Positions 1-6,267 of a stretch of DNA of 6,541 nt are shown piece by piece. Positions within the stretch are counted from its first letter, which is position 1, and every line of letters starts with the position of its first letter. Under the pieces are notes generated by a model. It searched no databases. It was given only the letters and a program-made list of their open reading frames with translations, and was not told where the DNA came from. This DNA is from Pseudomonadota bacterium (GTDB lineage: Bacteria; Pseudomonadota; Gammaproteobacteria; Burkholderiales; Rhodocyclaceae), in contig JAUPVD010000153.1 in assembly GCA_030917225.1 (NCBI GenBank), positions 1 through 6,541 on the forward strand, in the 5' to 3' direction. Both the position numbers and the translations under genes were made by a program.

Positions 1-570
1 CATGCCGCGCGGATGGTCGATCCAGGCCATGCGGCGCGATTCCGAAAACTGGCGACCGAGAAATTCCGAAAGGCGCAGGACATACTGATTGTGGGTCGCC
101 GAGGCGATGGCCAGATGGAAATCGTCGTCAGCCTCCGATCCATCGGTTTCGGCAGCAAGCGCTTCTTCCATGCGCTGCAAGCAGTCACGCATGGTGACAA
201 CATCCGCGTCGGTGCGCCGACGCGCCGCCAGTTCGGCAACAGTAGCTTCGATCATCGTGCGCAACTCGAAGATATGCAGCAACGCATCGTCGTTATTGAC
301 CGACAGACGGAAATTCAGGCTCTTCGGGTTATCCGAAACAAATGCACCGGAGCCTTGCCGGGTTTCGATCATCCCGTCGGCCTTCAGGCGGGCGATGGCC
401 TCGCGCACGACAGCACGGCTGACACCAAAGGTCTCGGCCAGTACTTTTTCGGTCGGCAATTGCGCCCCCGGGCCGTAGTCACCGCGATGGATGCGGGCCT
501 CGAGCTCTGCAGACACCTCTTCACTGAGGCGGGGCGGACGATGGATACGGCTGAGGGTTTCGAGTGGCAT
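1..570 (-). CDS. GntR-family transcriptional regulator, FadR/FCD subfamily (3' end outside window)
   Basis: This is a DNA-binding regulator that should respond to a small organic acid or similar ligand. Reading the complement from the ATG at 570-568 gives 190 codons with no stop, so the gene runs off the left edge. Residues about 14-80 form the GntR winged helix-turn-helix, with LPTEKVLAETFGVSRAVVRE near 39-57 and the wing RQGSGAFVS at 71-79. Residues from about 95 begin an FCD ligand-binding domain, with FELRTMIEA near 101-109. DDDFHLAIASATHN at 148-161 supplies the Asp-x3-His pair (D148, H152) that usually binds metal in FCD domains; the two later His ligands are beyond the edge. Full-length relatives are usually 220-260 residues, so perhaps 40-60 are missing. 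There is no good Shine-Dalgarno sequence before the ATG. The predicted mRNA leader is only about 25 bases and holds a FadR-type operator. The ligand and targets cannot be told from this fragment. Confidence 0.92.
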   Translation of the reverse strand, partial: MPLETLSRIHRPPRLSEEVSAELEARIHRGDYGPGAQLPTEKVLAETFGVSRAVVREAIARLKADGMIETRQGSGAFVSDNPKSLNFRLSVNNDDALLHIFELRTMIEATVAELAARRRTDADVVTMRDCLQRMEEALAAETDGSEADDDFHLAIASATHNQYVLRLSEFLGRQFSESRRMAWIDHPRGM

Positions 571-580
571 ACAAATCAGG

Positions 581-591
581 TTGTCAGACAA
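581..591. promoter_or_regulatory. FadR-type operator (perfect 11-bp palindrome) before the GntR gene
   Basis: TTGTCAGACAA is a perfect inverted repeat (TTGTC-A-GACAA). It fits the TNGTNNNACNA consensus known for FadR-subfamily GntR regulators at every fixed position. It lies 10 bases upstream of the regulator's start codon and just downstream of its predicted transcription start, where bound protein would block RNA polymerase. Autorepression is inferred. A partial second copy follows at 592-602 (TAGTGTCAGAT), keeping the TNGT half but not the other half. The two centres are 11 bp apart, one helical turn. Confidence 0.6.
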
Positions 592-600
592 TAGTGTCAG

Positions 601-629
601 ATCATACGCTGAGAGTTCCGGAATGTGAA
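601..629 (-). promoter_or_regulatory. sigma70-type promoter of the GntR regulator gene
   Basis: On the minus strand a -35 box TTCACA (629-624, 5 of 6 matches to TTGACA) is followed by a 17-bp spacer and a -10 box TATGAT (606-601, 5 of 6 matches to TATAAT). Transcription should begin near 594, giving a leader of about 24 bases before the ATG at 570. The spacer contains the palindrome TTCCGGAA (616-623), directly next to the -35 box. It may be chance or a further protein site. Confidence 0.6.
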
Positions 630-766
630 GTCGCGTGAATGCCTTCGTACTAATCCACTGTCCGATGGCGCAACCGTGGCCCGGCCAGCTCTTTTTCCGA
701 GCCATTTGCCCGGCTTGGGGATCGAAAACACGCCCACGGGAACGCGGGAGGGGGAACTACGCCAGT

Positions 767-772
767 TATAAT
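767..772 (+). promoter_or_regulatory. -10 box of the cobalamin adenosyltransferase gene
   Basis: TATAAT is a perfect -10 hexamer. It predicts a start near 779, 23 bases before the ATG at 802, with the ribosome binding site inside the short leader. No hexamer 16-18 bp upstream resembles TTGACA and there is no TGn extension. The promoter may therefore be weak or need an activator. It shares the 231-bp gap with the divergent regulator promoter at 601-629. Confidence 0.5.
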
Positions 773-787
773 TGCCGCCGTTCACTC

Positions 788-793
788 AAGGAA
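788..793 (+). promoter_or_regulatory. ribosome binding site fixing the adenosyltransferase start
   Basis: AAGGAA lies 8 bases before ATG 802. This supports that start over an in-frame TTG at 772, which overlaps the -10 box and has no such site. Confidence 0.65.
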
Positions 794-801
794 TCCGCCA
801 T

Positions 802-1353
802 ATGGGCAATCGCCTCTCGAAAATCGTCACCCGCACCGGCGACGCCGGCACCACAGGTCTCGGCGATGGCTCGCGCGTCGGCAAGGACAGCCTGCGCATC
901 GACGCCATGGGCGAAGTCGATGAACTGAACTCGATGCTCGGCGTCCTGCTTGCCGAAGCACTTCCCGAAAGTGTCAGCGAGGTGCTGCTGGGTATCCAGA
1001 ATGATCTTTTCGACCTCGGCGGCGAACTCTGCTGCCCGGGCATGACCATGGTGACCGAAACCCACGTGCTGCGCCTTGAGCAGCAGGTTGAGGATTTCAA
1101 TGCCGATCTGTCGCGGCTGAAAGAGTTCATCCTGCCTGGCGGCACACGTCCGGCGGCGCTCGCCCATCTGGCACGTACCGTTGCCCGGCGCGCCGAACGG
1201 AGCGTCGTCCGGCTGGCAGCCAGCGAACCCGTTGCCGACAATCTGCGCCGCTACCTCAACCGCCTGTCAGACCTGCTTTTCGTCCTCGGTCGCCATCTCA
1301 ACTGCGCTGGCGGACGCGGTGACGTACTCTGGGTGCAGCGGAAGAACGCCTGA
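802..1353 (+). CDS. pduO: PduO-type ATP:cob(I)alamin adenosyltransferase
   Basis: This cytoplasmic enzyme transfers the adenosyl group of ATP to cob(I)alamin, making adenosylcobalamin, the B12 coenzyme form used by mutases and other B12 enzymes. The protein is 183 residues, the usual size of single-domain PduO/MMAB enzymes, which work as trimers. The ATP-binding N-terminus reads TRTGDAGTTGLGDGSRVGKD (10-29), followed by DAMGEVDELNSMLG (34-47). FDLGGEL (70-76), the loop FILPGGTRPAA (109-119), ARRAERSVV (128-136) and YLNRLSDLLFVLGRHLN (151-167) complete the family signature. Phe109 sits where the family's phenylalanine helps displace the lower ligand of cobalamin. Methionine replaces the common tyrosine in the AYG(T/E)VDELN stretch, a mild change. 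The start at 802 is chosen from the AAGGAA site and because homologues begin a few residues before the TRTGD motif. It is divergent from the FadR-type regulator and convergent with aroG; no other B12 gene is in view. Confidence 0.95.
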   Translation: MGNRLSKIVTRTGDAGTTGLGDGSRVGKDSLRIDAMGEVDELNSMLGVLLAEALPESVSEVLLGIQNDLFDLGGELCCPGMTMVTETHVLRLEQQVEDFNADLSRLKEFILPGGTRPAALAHLARTVARRAERSVVRLAASEPVADNLRRYLNRLSDLLFVLGRHLNCAGGRGDVLWVQRKNA

Positions 1354-1464
1354 GCAACAAGCCTGATTGTTGTGAAGAAGCGGGGTGCCTGACGTTCAGC
1401 CTAGAATCAGGACCTTCCAGACATCGGCAGGTTGTAATAGCGTCGGCCGCGTGGCCATGATCTC

Positions 1465-2544
1465 TCAGACAGTCGCTTCGACGAGTCGACGCTGACGCAC
1501 GCCCTGCGCCAGAGTTTCCAACACCGTCAGCGTATCGTCCCAGCCGATGCAGGCATCGGTAATGCTCTTGCCGTATTCGAGCGGCTTGTCCGGCGAAAGG
1601 TCCTGACGACCGGCATTGATATGCGACTCGACCATGACGCCGATGATGCGCTCGTCGCCGCCGGCGACCTGTCCGGCGACATCCTTGGCCACTTCGATCT
1701 GGCGCTCGCATTTCTTGCTGCTGTTGGCGTGCGAAAAATCGACCATCACTCGTGCAGCGAGGCCGGCAGCGGCAATGTCCTGACAGCACTTATCGACACT
1801 GGCCGCGTCGTAGTTCGGCTCCTTGCCACCGCGCAGGATAACGTGGCAATCCTCGTTACCCGACGTTGACACAATCGCCGAGTGGCCGCCCTTGGTCACC
1901 GACAGGAAATGGTGCGGGGCGCTGGCGGCACGGATGGCATCGACGGCGATGCGCACGTTGCCGTCAGTGCCGTTCTTGAAGCCAACCGGGCACGACAGGC
2001 CGGAAGCCAGTTCGCGGTGCACCTGCGACTCGGTGGTGCGGGCGCCGATGGCGCCCCAGGAAATCAGGTCGGCCGTGTATTGCGGCGTGATGGTATCGAG
2101 GAACTCGGTGGCACAGGGCAGGCCGAGGTCGTTGATTTCGAGCAGCAGCTTGCGCGCCAGGCGGACGCCTTCATTGATGCGGAAAGATCCGTCGAGGCGC
2201 GGATCGTTGATCAGTCCCTTCCAGCCAACGGTGGTGCGCGGCTTCTCGAAATAGACGCGCATGACGATGATCAGGTCGTCGGCGTAATGCAGCATCTGCT
2301 TTTCCAGACGCTGGGCGTATTCCATGGCCGCCTCGAAATCATGGATCGAACATGGCCCGACCACCACCAGCAGACGGTCGTCGGCGCCATGCAGCACGCG
2401 GTGGATGGCCTGACGGGCGTTGTAGGTCGTCTGTGCAGCACGGCTGGAGACGGGATACTCGCGGAAGACATGGGCCGGCGGCACCAGTTCCTTGATTTCC
2501 TTGATGCGGACATCGTCCGTGTTCGGCTTTGTTTGCGGCGTCAT
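1465..2544 (-). CDS. aroG: 3-deoxy-7-phosphoheptulonate synthase (DAHP synthase, class I, AroG type)
   Basis: This enzyme condenses phosphoenolpyruvate and erythrose 4-phosphate to DAHP, the committed first step of the shikimate pathway in the cytoplasm. The protein is 359 residues, close to the 350 of E. coli AroG, and aligns with it by eye along almost its whole length with an offset of 4. It has VVGPCSIHD (61-69), with metal ligand Cys65. It also has VMRVYFEKPRTTVGWKG (94-110), GARTTESQVHRELASG (167-182), FKNGTDG (189-195), DFSHANSSK (269-277, His272), GVMVESH (302-308, Glu306) and YGKSITDACIGW (324-335, Asp330). The residues matching the E. coli AroG phenylalanine site (Pro150, Ser180, Phe209, Ser211) are kept as Pro154, Ser184, Phe213 and Ser215, so a Phe-sensitive isoenzyme is likely but inferred. 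Trp215 of E. coli is Gly219 here. An AGAGG site 7 bases before the ATG supports the start. It is convergent with pduO and divergent from the radical SAM gene, so it is probably a single-gene unit. Confidence 0.97.
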   Translation of the reverse strand: MTPQTKPNTDDVRIKEIKELVPPAHVFREYPVSSRAAQTTYNARQAIHRVLHGADDRLLVVVGPCSIHDFEAAMEYAQRLEKQMLHYADDLIIVMRVYFEKPRTTVGWKGLINDPRLDGSFRINEGVRLARKLLLEINDLGLPCATEFLDTITPQYTADLISWGAIGARTTESQVHRELASGLSCPVGFKNGTDGNVRIAVDAIRAASAPHHFLSVTKGGHSAIVSTSGNEDCHVILRGGKEPNYDAASVDKCCQDIAAAGLAARVMVDFSHANSSKKCERQIEVAKDVAGQVAGGDERIIGVMVESHINAGRQDLSPDKPLEYGKSITDACIGWDDTLTVLETLAQGVRQRRLVEATV

Positions 2545-2551
2545 GGCACAA

Positions 2552-2556
2552 CCTCT
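2552..2556 (-). promoter_or_regulatory. ribosome binding site of aroG
   Basis: On the minus strand AGAGG lies 7 bases before the ATG at 2544-2542, confirming that start. Confidence 0.55.
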
Positions 2557-2587
2557 GAATCGACAGCGAAATTGATGAAGGGGGATG

Positions 2588-2593
2588 ATTCTA
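2588..2593 (-). promoter_or_regulatory. possible -10 box of aroG
   Basis: TAGAAT on the minus strand (5 of 6 matches to TATAAT) would start transcription near 2581, about 37 bases before the aroG start. No good -35 hexamer is found 16-18 bp upstream, so the call is weak. Confidence 0.3.
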
Positions 2594-2633
2594 CAAGAAA
2601 CATTGTGCGCTGCGGAAAAGCGTGCCAGTGGCG

Positions 2634-2639
2634 TAGAAT
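2634..2639 (+). promoter_or_regulatory. possible -10 box of the radical SAM gene
   Basis: TAGAAT on the plus strand would start transcription near 2646, about 55 bases before the ATG at 2701. No convincing -35 box is seen. The same hexamer occurs on the opposite strand at 2588-2593, so the 156-bp gap probably holds divergent promoters. Confidence 0.3.
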
Positions 2640-2657
2640 CGCTGGATCAGGCGCATC

Positions 2658-2693
2658 TGCCACCTTGCCACCGAGACCGCCGATTTTGCCACC
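2658..2693 (+). repeat. three direct copies of TGCCACC before the radical SAM gene
   Basis: TGCCACC occurs at 2658-2664, 2666-2672 and 2687-2693. The last two extend to TTGCCACCG and are 21 bp apart, two helical turns. They lie between the possible promoter and the start codon. In the downstream gene's frame the two longer copies would read Leu-Pro-Pro. They could be a binding site, a trace of a longer coding start, or chance. Confidence 0.35.
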
Positions 2694-2700
2694 GGAAACC

Positions 2701-3807
2701 ATGGAACCGGATCTCCTTCCGGACCGCGACGACAGCCTGCCGGCGCAGCCCCACAAAGGTCGTGGTGCGCCGGCCAACCCGGGTTCGCGCTTCGTCGCCT
2801 GGGCGCGCAGTGCCACCGATGACGGCTGGAGCCTGGAGCAGGCGGAAGCACCGGCGACCGAAGTTTTCGTCGACAGCGCCAAGACGGTCATCAGCCACAA
2901 CGATTCCCCCGACCTGCCCTTCGACCAGTCGCTGAACCCCTACCGCGGCTGCGAGCACGGCTGCATCTACTGCTACGCCCGCCCCAGCCACGCCTTTCTC
3001 GGCCACTCGCCGGGACTCGATTTCGAAACCAAGCTCTATTACAAGCCCGATGCCGCCCGGCTGCTGAAACGAGAACTGGGCAAACCCGGCTACGTCTGCA
3101 AGCCACTGGCCCTGGGCACCAATACCGATGCCTGGCAACCGATTGAACGCCGCCTGCGCATCACCCGCGGCGTGCTCGAAGTGCTGCACGACATGAAGCA
3201 CCCGGTGATGCTGATCACCAAATCGGCGCTGGTCGAGCGCGACATCGATCTGCTTGCCGCCATGGCGAAGGAGAAGCTGGTCCATGCCGCCATTTCACTG
3301 ACGACGCTCGATGGAGAACTGGCACGCCGGCTTGAACCCCGGGCGTCAGCACCGCACGCCCGGCTGGAAACGATCCGCCGGCTGAGCGACGCCGGCATCC
3401 CGGTCAATGTCATGGTCTCGCCGGTGATTCCCGGCCTCACCGATCATGAGCTTGAAAAACTACTGACCGAAGCTCGCGAAGCAGGCGCCCTCGGCGCCAG
3501 CTACAGCGTGCTGCGCCTGCCGCGCGAACTGCACCCCCTGTTCGAACGCTGGCTGGCATGGCACGCCCCGGAGAAAGCCGCGCGCGTCATGGCCATCCTC
3601 TACGACATGCGCGGCGGCAAGGCCAACGACGCCAGCTTCGCCAACCGCATGCACGGCCTCGGCCACTTCGCCGACCTGCTGCAACAGCGCTTCTCACTGC
3701 ACCTGCGCCGCCTCGGCTTCCCCGGAATGCCGCCACTCGATAGCACCCGCTTCATTTCGCCCGCAGGCGAAAAACGCCGGGACGACCAGCAACTCGGCCT
3801 GTTCTGA
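2701..3807 (+). CDS. PA0069-family radical SAM protein (SplB-like, function unknown)
   Basis: A cytoplasmic radical S-adenosylmethionine enzyme; the substrate is unknown. The protein is 368 residues. The cluster-binding motif is CEHGCIYC (Cys84, Cys88, Cys91) in the context NPYRGCEHGCIYCYARPSH (79-97), which would hold a [4Fe-4S] cluster for SAM cleavage. The N-terminal KGRGAPANPGSRF (19-31), ALGTNTDAWQPIERR (137-151), AISLTTLD (197-204), LEPRASAPHARLETIRRLSD (211-230) and the tail QLGLF (364-368) are typical of the family, which is related to spore photoproduct lyase (COG1533). Trp145 stands where the family usually has Tyr in TDxYQP. The same frame is open upstream to 1882, but that part is antisense to aroG. 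I chose ATG 2701 because the recognisable GRGA region starts just after it. The ribosome binding site is weak (GGA 5-6 bases upstream), and ATG 2575 (410 residues) is a less likely alternative. No partner gene is adjacent, except perhaps the receptor 105 bases downstream. Confidence 0.88.
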   Translation: MEPDLLPDRDDSLPAQPHKGRGAPANPGSRFVAWARSATDDGWSLEQAEAPATEVFVDSAKTVISHNDSPDLPFDQSLNPYRGCEHGCIYCYARPSHAFLGHSPGLDFETKLYYKPDAARLLKRELGKPGYVCKPLALGTNTDAWQPIERRLRITRGVLEVLHDMKHPVMLITKSALVERDIDLLAAMAKEKLVHAAISLTTLDGELARRLEPRASAPHARLETIRRLSDAGIPVNVMVSPVIPGLTDHELEKLLTEAREAGALGASYSVLRLPRELHPLFERWLAWHAPEKAARVMAILYDMRGGKANDASFANRMHGLGHFADLLQQRFSLHLRRLGFPGMPPLDSTRFISPAGEKRRDDQQLGLF

Positions 3808-3870
3808 ACCCTGCGACAATCTGCCGCGCGGCGATTTGCCACATTCCGCATTGCAGCATCCCTCCGTAGA

Positions 3871-3906
3871 CTCCCTGCCCAAATCGCAGTCCGATAAATC
3901 AGGGAG
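3871..3906 (+). promoter_or_regulatory. inverted repeat able to hide the receptor's ribosome binding site
   Basis: CTCCCTG (3871-3877) is exactly complementary to CAGGGAG (3900-3906), which contains most of the ribosome binding site AGGGAGAG (3901-3908). Inside the 22-base loop a second short pair, ATCG (3883-3886) with CGAT (3892-3895), could form. If the transcript starts upstream of 3871, for example by read-through from the radical SAM gene, the stem would compete with ribosome binding. Regulation is an inference. No known riboswitch class is recognised. Confidence 0.35.
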
Positions 3907-3912
3907 AGTTTC

Positions 3913-6225
3913 ATGCTGTTCAACAGGAAGCCGATCGCGCTCGCGGTCACGTTTGCCTTATCTGCCGTTTGGCAACACGCCAGCGCCCAAACGGGCAATA
4001 CCACAACGCAAACACTCGATGAAATCATCGTCAGCGGCTCACGTATCGAGCCGGCCCCGGCCCCTGCCGGAAAGCTCGACAACAGCGCGCTTTCTCCACT
4101 ACGCGCCGGCACCAGCGATACTGCCAGCCTGCTCAGCGACATCCCCGGCGTCAACCTGCAAGGCGCGGGCGGCACGTCCAGCCTGCCGGTCATCAACGGC
4201 ATGGCCGGCGACCGCGTACGCACCAAGGTCGATGGCATGGATTTGATCGCCTCCTGCCCGAATCACATGAACCCGCCACTGTCCTACATCGATCCGAGCG
4301 CCATCGAATCGCTCAAGGTCTATGCCGGCATTTCACCGGTCAGCGCCGGTGGCGACAGCATCGCCGGCACCATCATCGCCAAAACGAAAGAGCCAGTTTT
4401 CGCAGCCCCGGGCCAAGACCCCCTGTTTACCGGCGAAGCGGGTGCCTTCTACCGCAGCAATGGCAACGCCTATGGCGGCAACGTCAATGCCACCGTTGCC
4501 AATGAAAGCCTCAGCCTGACGTACACCGGCGCGACAGCTCAATCCGGCAACTACAAGGCTGGCGGCAATTTCAAGAGCTACACGGCAACCGGTGTTCCCG
4601 GCCACACGCTCGACCGTGACGAGGTCGGTTCGACAGCCTATGAAACGCGCAACCACACGCTTGGCCTGGCGATGAAGGGTGGCAACCATCTGGTCGAAGC
4701 CAAGATCGGTTTCCAGGACCTGCCGTTCCAGAACTACCCGAACCAGCGCATGGACATGACCGACAACGACCAACTGCGCTTCAACCTGCGCTACCTCGGC
4801 AAGTACGACTGGGGCGCGCTTGAGGCACGGGCGTATCACGAGAAGGTCGAGCACAAGATGGACTTCGGCGACGACAAGCGGTTCTGGTACGGAACCGCCT
4901 CCAACTCAGGCATCAATGGCATCCCCTGTTCTCCGATCAGTGGCTCTGCCCCCACTTGCGCTGCAGGCATGCCGATGGAGACCGAGAGTCGGAATAGCGG
5001 CTTGACGCTGAAAGCCGACATCGCACTCGGCATACAGGATTTGCTGCGCGTCGGCGCGGAATATCAACACTACCGCCTTGACGACTGGTGGCCGCCCTCC
5101 GGCGGCGGCATGTGGCCCGGTATTTTCGAAAACATCAAGAACGGCAAACGCGACCGGACGGCACTCTTCGGTGAATGGGAATCGACAATCAGCGAGAAAT
5201 GGATGACTTCGCTCGGCCTACGCTATGAGCACGTCAAGACGGATGCAGATGATGTGCACGGATACAGCACAGCTGTGGCGGCCATGGGAAATCAGTTCGC
5301 CGACGCCAATGCCTTTAACGCCCGCAACCATGAGCGAAGTGACAACAACTGGGACATGGCCGCTCTGGCCCGCTACACGGCCGATGCCACGCAAGACATC
5401 GAATTCGGCTTCGCCCGCAAGGTGCGTTCTCCAAACCTCTACGAACGTTACACCTGGTCGACCTGGTCAATGGCGGCAGTGATGAACAACTTCGTCGGTG
5501 ACGGCAACGGCTACATCGGCAATATTGATCTCAAGCCGGAAAAAGCGCACACCGTCTCGACCACCTTTGACTTCCACGCCCCCAACCGGGAATGGGAATT
5601 CAAGGCGACCCCCTACTATTCGCACGTTACAGACTACATTGACGCAGTCCGTTGCCGTTCCGGCTCAGCTTGCACGGCAGCCAACACCACAACCACCAAT
5701 CAGTTTGTCGTGTTGCAGTACGCCAACCACACTGCGCGCATCTACGGTCTCGACCTGTCGGGGAAGATGCCGCTCGGCAAGAACAATTTTGGCGAGTGGG
5801 GCATGAAGGGGCTACTCAACTACACCAACGGTCGCAATCGCGACACCGGTGACGATCTCTACAACATCATGCCACTCAACGCCAAGTTGGCATTGACGCA
5901 CAAGACCGGCGGCTGGGACAGTGCTGCAGAGCTGGTGATGGTCAAGGACAAGGACAACGTTTCCGACGCACGCAACGAGATCAAGACCAGCGGCTACAGC
6001 CTCGTTAATCTGCGCTCCAGCTACTCCTGGAAAAACGTTCGCGTCGACTTCGGCATCGAGAACCTGTTCGACCGCGAATATGACCTGCCGCTCGGCGGCG
6101 CCTACACAGGTCAGGGCCGGACCATGTCACTCAATCCTGCAACGACGGATGGAATGTTTGGCTGGGGCACTGCCGTCCCTGGCATGGGCCGCTCACTTTA
6201 TACCGGTCTGAACATCAAGTTCTGA
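3913..6225 (+). CDS. TonB-dependent outer-membrane receptor, OprC/NosA-like, probable copper uptake
   Basis: An outer-membrane 22-strand barrel receptor, powered by TonB-ExbBD, that probably imports copper. It has 770 residues. The signal peptide covers 1-25 (Lys/Arg start, hydrophobic 8-20, ASA before the cut). The TonB box DEIIVSGSR is at 36-44, the plug domain spans about 60-160, and the barrel ends in the terminal Phe of LNIKF. The key evidence is CPNHM (Cys115, Met119) in the plug and HKM (His314, Met316) in VEHKMDF. These match the CxxxM and HxM copper ligands of Pseudomonas OprC. NYPNQRMDMTDND (274-286), RSPNLYERYTW (505-515) and GDGNGYIGN (529-537) also fit this group. Cys339/Cys349 and Cys581/Cys587 may form disulfides in outer loops, and Met/Trp-rich stretches (390-402, 514-526) may help capture metal. 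AGGGAGAG before the ATG fixes the start. B12 transport was considered but does not fit. Copper specificity is inferred from motifs. Confidence 0.93.
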   Translation: MLFNRKPIALAVTFALSAVWQHASAQTGNTTTQTLDEIIVSGSRIEPAPAPAGKLDNSALSPLRAGTSDTASLLSDIPGVNLQGAGGTSSLPVINGMAGDRVRTKVDGMDLIASCPNHMNPPLSYIDPSAIESLKVYAGISPVSAGGDSIAGTIIAKTKEPVFAAPGQDPLFTGEAGAFYRSNGNAYGGNVNATVANESLSLTYTGATAQSGNYKAGGNFKSYTATGVPGHTLDRDEVGSTAYETRNHTLGLAMKGGNHLVEAKIGFQDLPFQNYPNQRMDMTDNDQLRFNLRYLGKYDWGALEARAYHEKVEHKMDFGDDKRFWYGTASNSGINGIPCSPISGSAPTCAAGMPMETESRNSGLTLKADIALGIQDLLRVGAEYQHYRLDDWWPPSGGGMWPGIFENIKNGKRDRTALFGEWESTISEKWMTSLGLRYEHVKTDADDVHGYSTAVAAMGNQFADANAFNARNHERSDNNWDMAALARYTADATQDIEFGFARKVRSPNLYERYTWSTWSMAAVMNNFVGDGNGYIGNIDLKPEKAHTVSTTFDFHAPNREWEFKATPYYSHVTDYIDAVRCRSGSACTAANTTTTNQFVVLQYANHTARIYGLDLSGKMPLGKNNFGEWGMKGLLNYTNGRNRDTGDDLYNIMPLNAKLALTHKTGGWDSAAELVMVKDKDNVSDARNEIKTSGYSLVNLRSSYSWKNVRVDFGIENLFDREYDLPLGGAYTGQGRTMSLNPATTDGMFGWGTAVPGMGRSLYTGLNIKF

Positions 6226-6242
6226 TCCGATACACTCCCGAC

Positions 6243-6265
6243 AACCCCGCTCCGGCGGGGTTTTT
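6243..6265 (+). terminator. intrinsic terminator of the TonB-dependent receptor gene
   Basis: AACCCCGC (6243-6250) pairs fully with GCGGGGTT (6255-6262) around the loop TCCG, and five T residues (6261-6265) follow. It lies 18 bases after the receptor's stop codon. Read on the minus strand the same hairpin has no T-run after it, so it should end the receptor transcript and only weakly affect the convergent gene. Confidence 0.92.
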
Positions 6266-6267
6266 CA

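Noticed and set aside
13..594. A 193-codon plus-strand open frame
   Set aside because: It is the shadow of the minus-strand FadR-type regulator, whose protein is clearly recognisable.
772..801. A TTG start adding ten residues to the adenosyltransferase
   Set aside because: The codon overlaps the TATAAT box and lies upstream of the predicted transcription start. The ATG at 802 has a good ribosome binding site.
1355..1372. CAACAA/TTGTTG hairpin just after the adenosyltransferase as a terminator
   Set aside because: The 6-bp stem is AT-rich and weak, and no T-run follows on either strand.
1882..2700. An open frame running into the radical SAM gene, which would give a 641-residue protein
   Set aside because: This part is antisense to the strongly conserved aroG and resembles no protein. 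Long antisense frames are common in high-GC DNA. The real protein begins at about 2701.
2647..3285. A 212-codon minus-strand open frame opposite the radical SAM gene
   Set aside because: Its translation shows no known motif, while the opposite strand carries the intact radical SAM signature.
2701..3807. Naming the radical SAM protein spore photoproduct lyase
   Set aside because: The motifs fit the PA0069 family better, and the apparent host does not form spores.
3817..3840. GCCGCGCGGC palindrome after the radical SAM gene as a terminator
   Set aside because: The stem is interrupted by a bulge and followed only by TTT within mixed sequence. It is not a convincing intrinsic terminator.
3808..3912. 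Cobalamin riboswitch before the TonB-dependent receptor
   Set aside because: The gap is only 105 bases, too short for the usual roughly 200-base element. No B12-box-like sequence was seen, and the receptor's motifs point to copper rather than B12.
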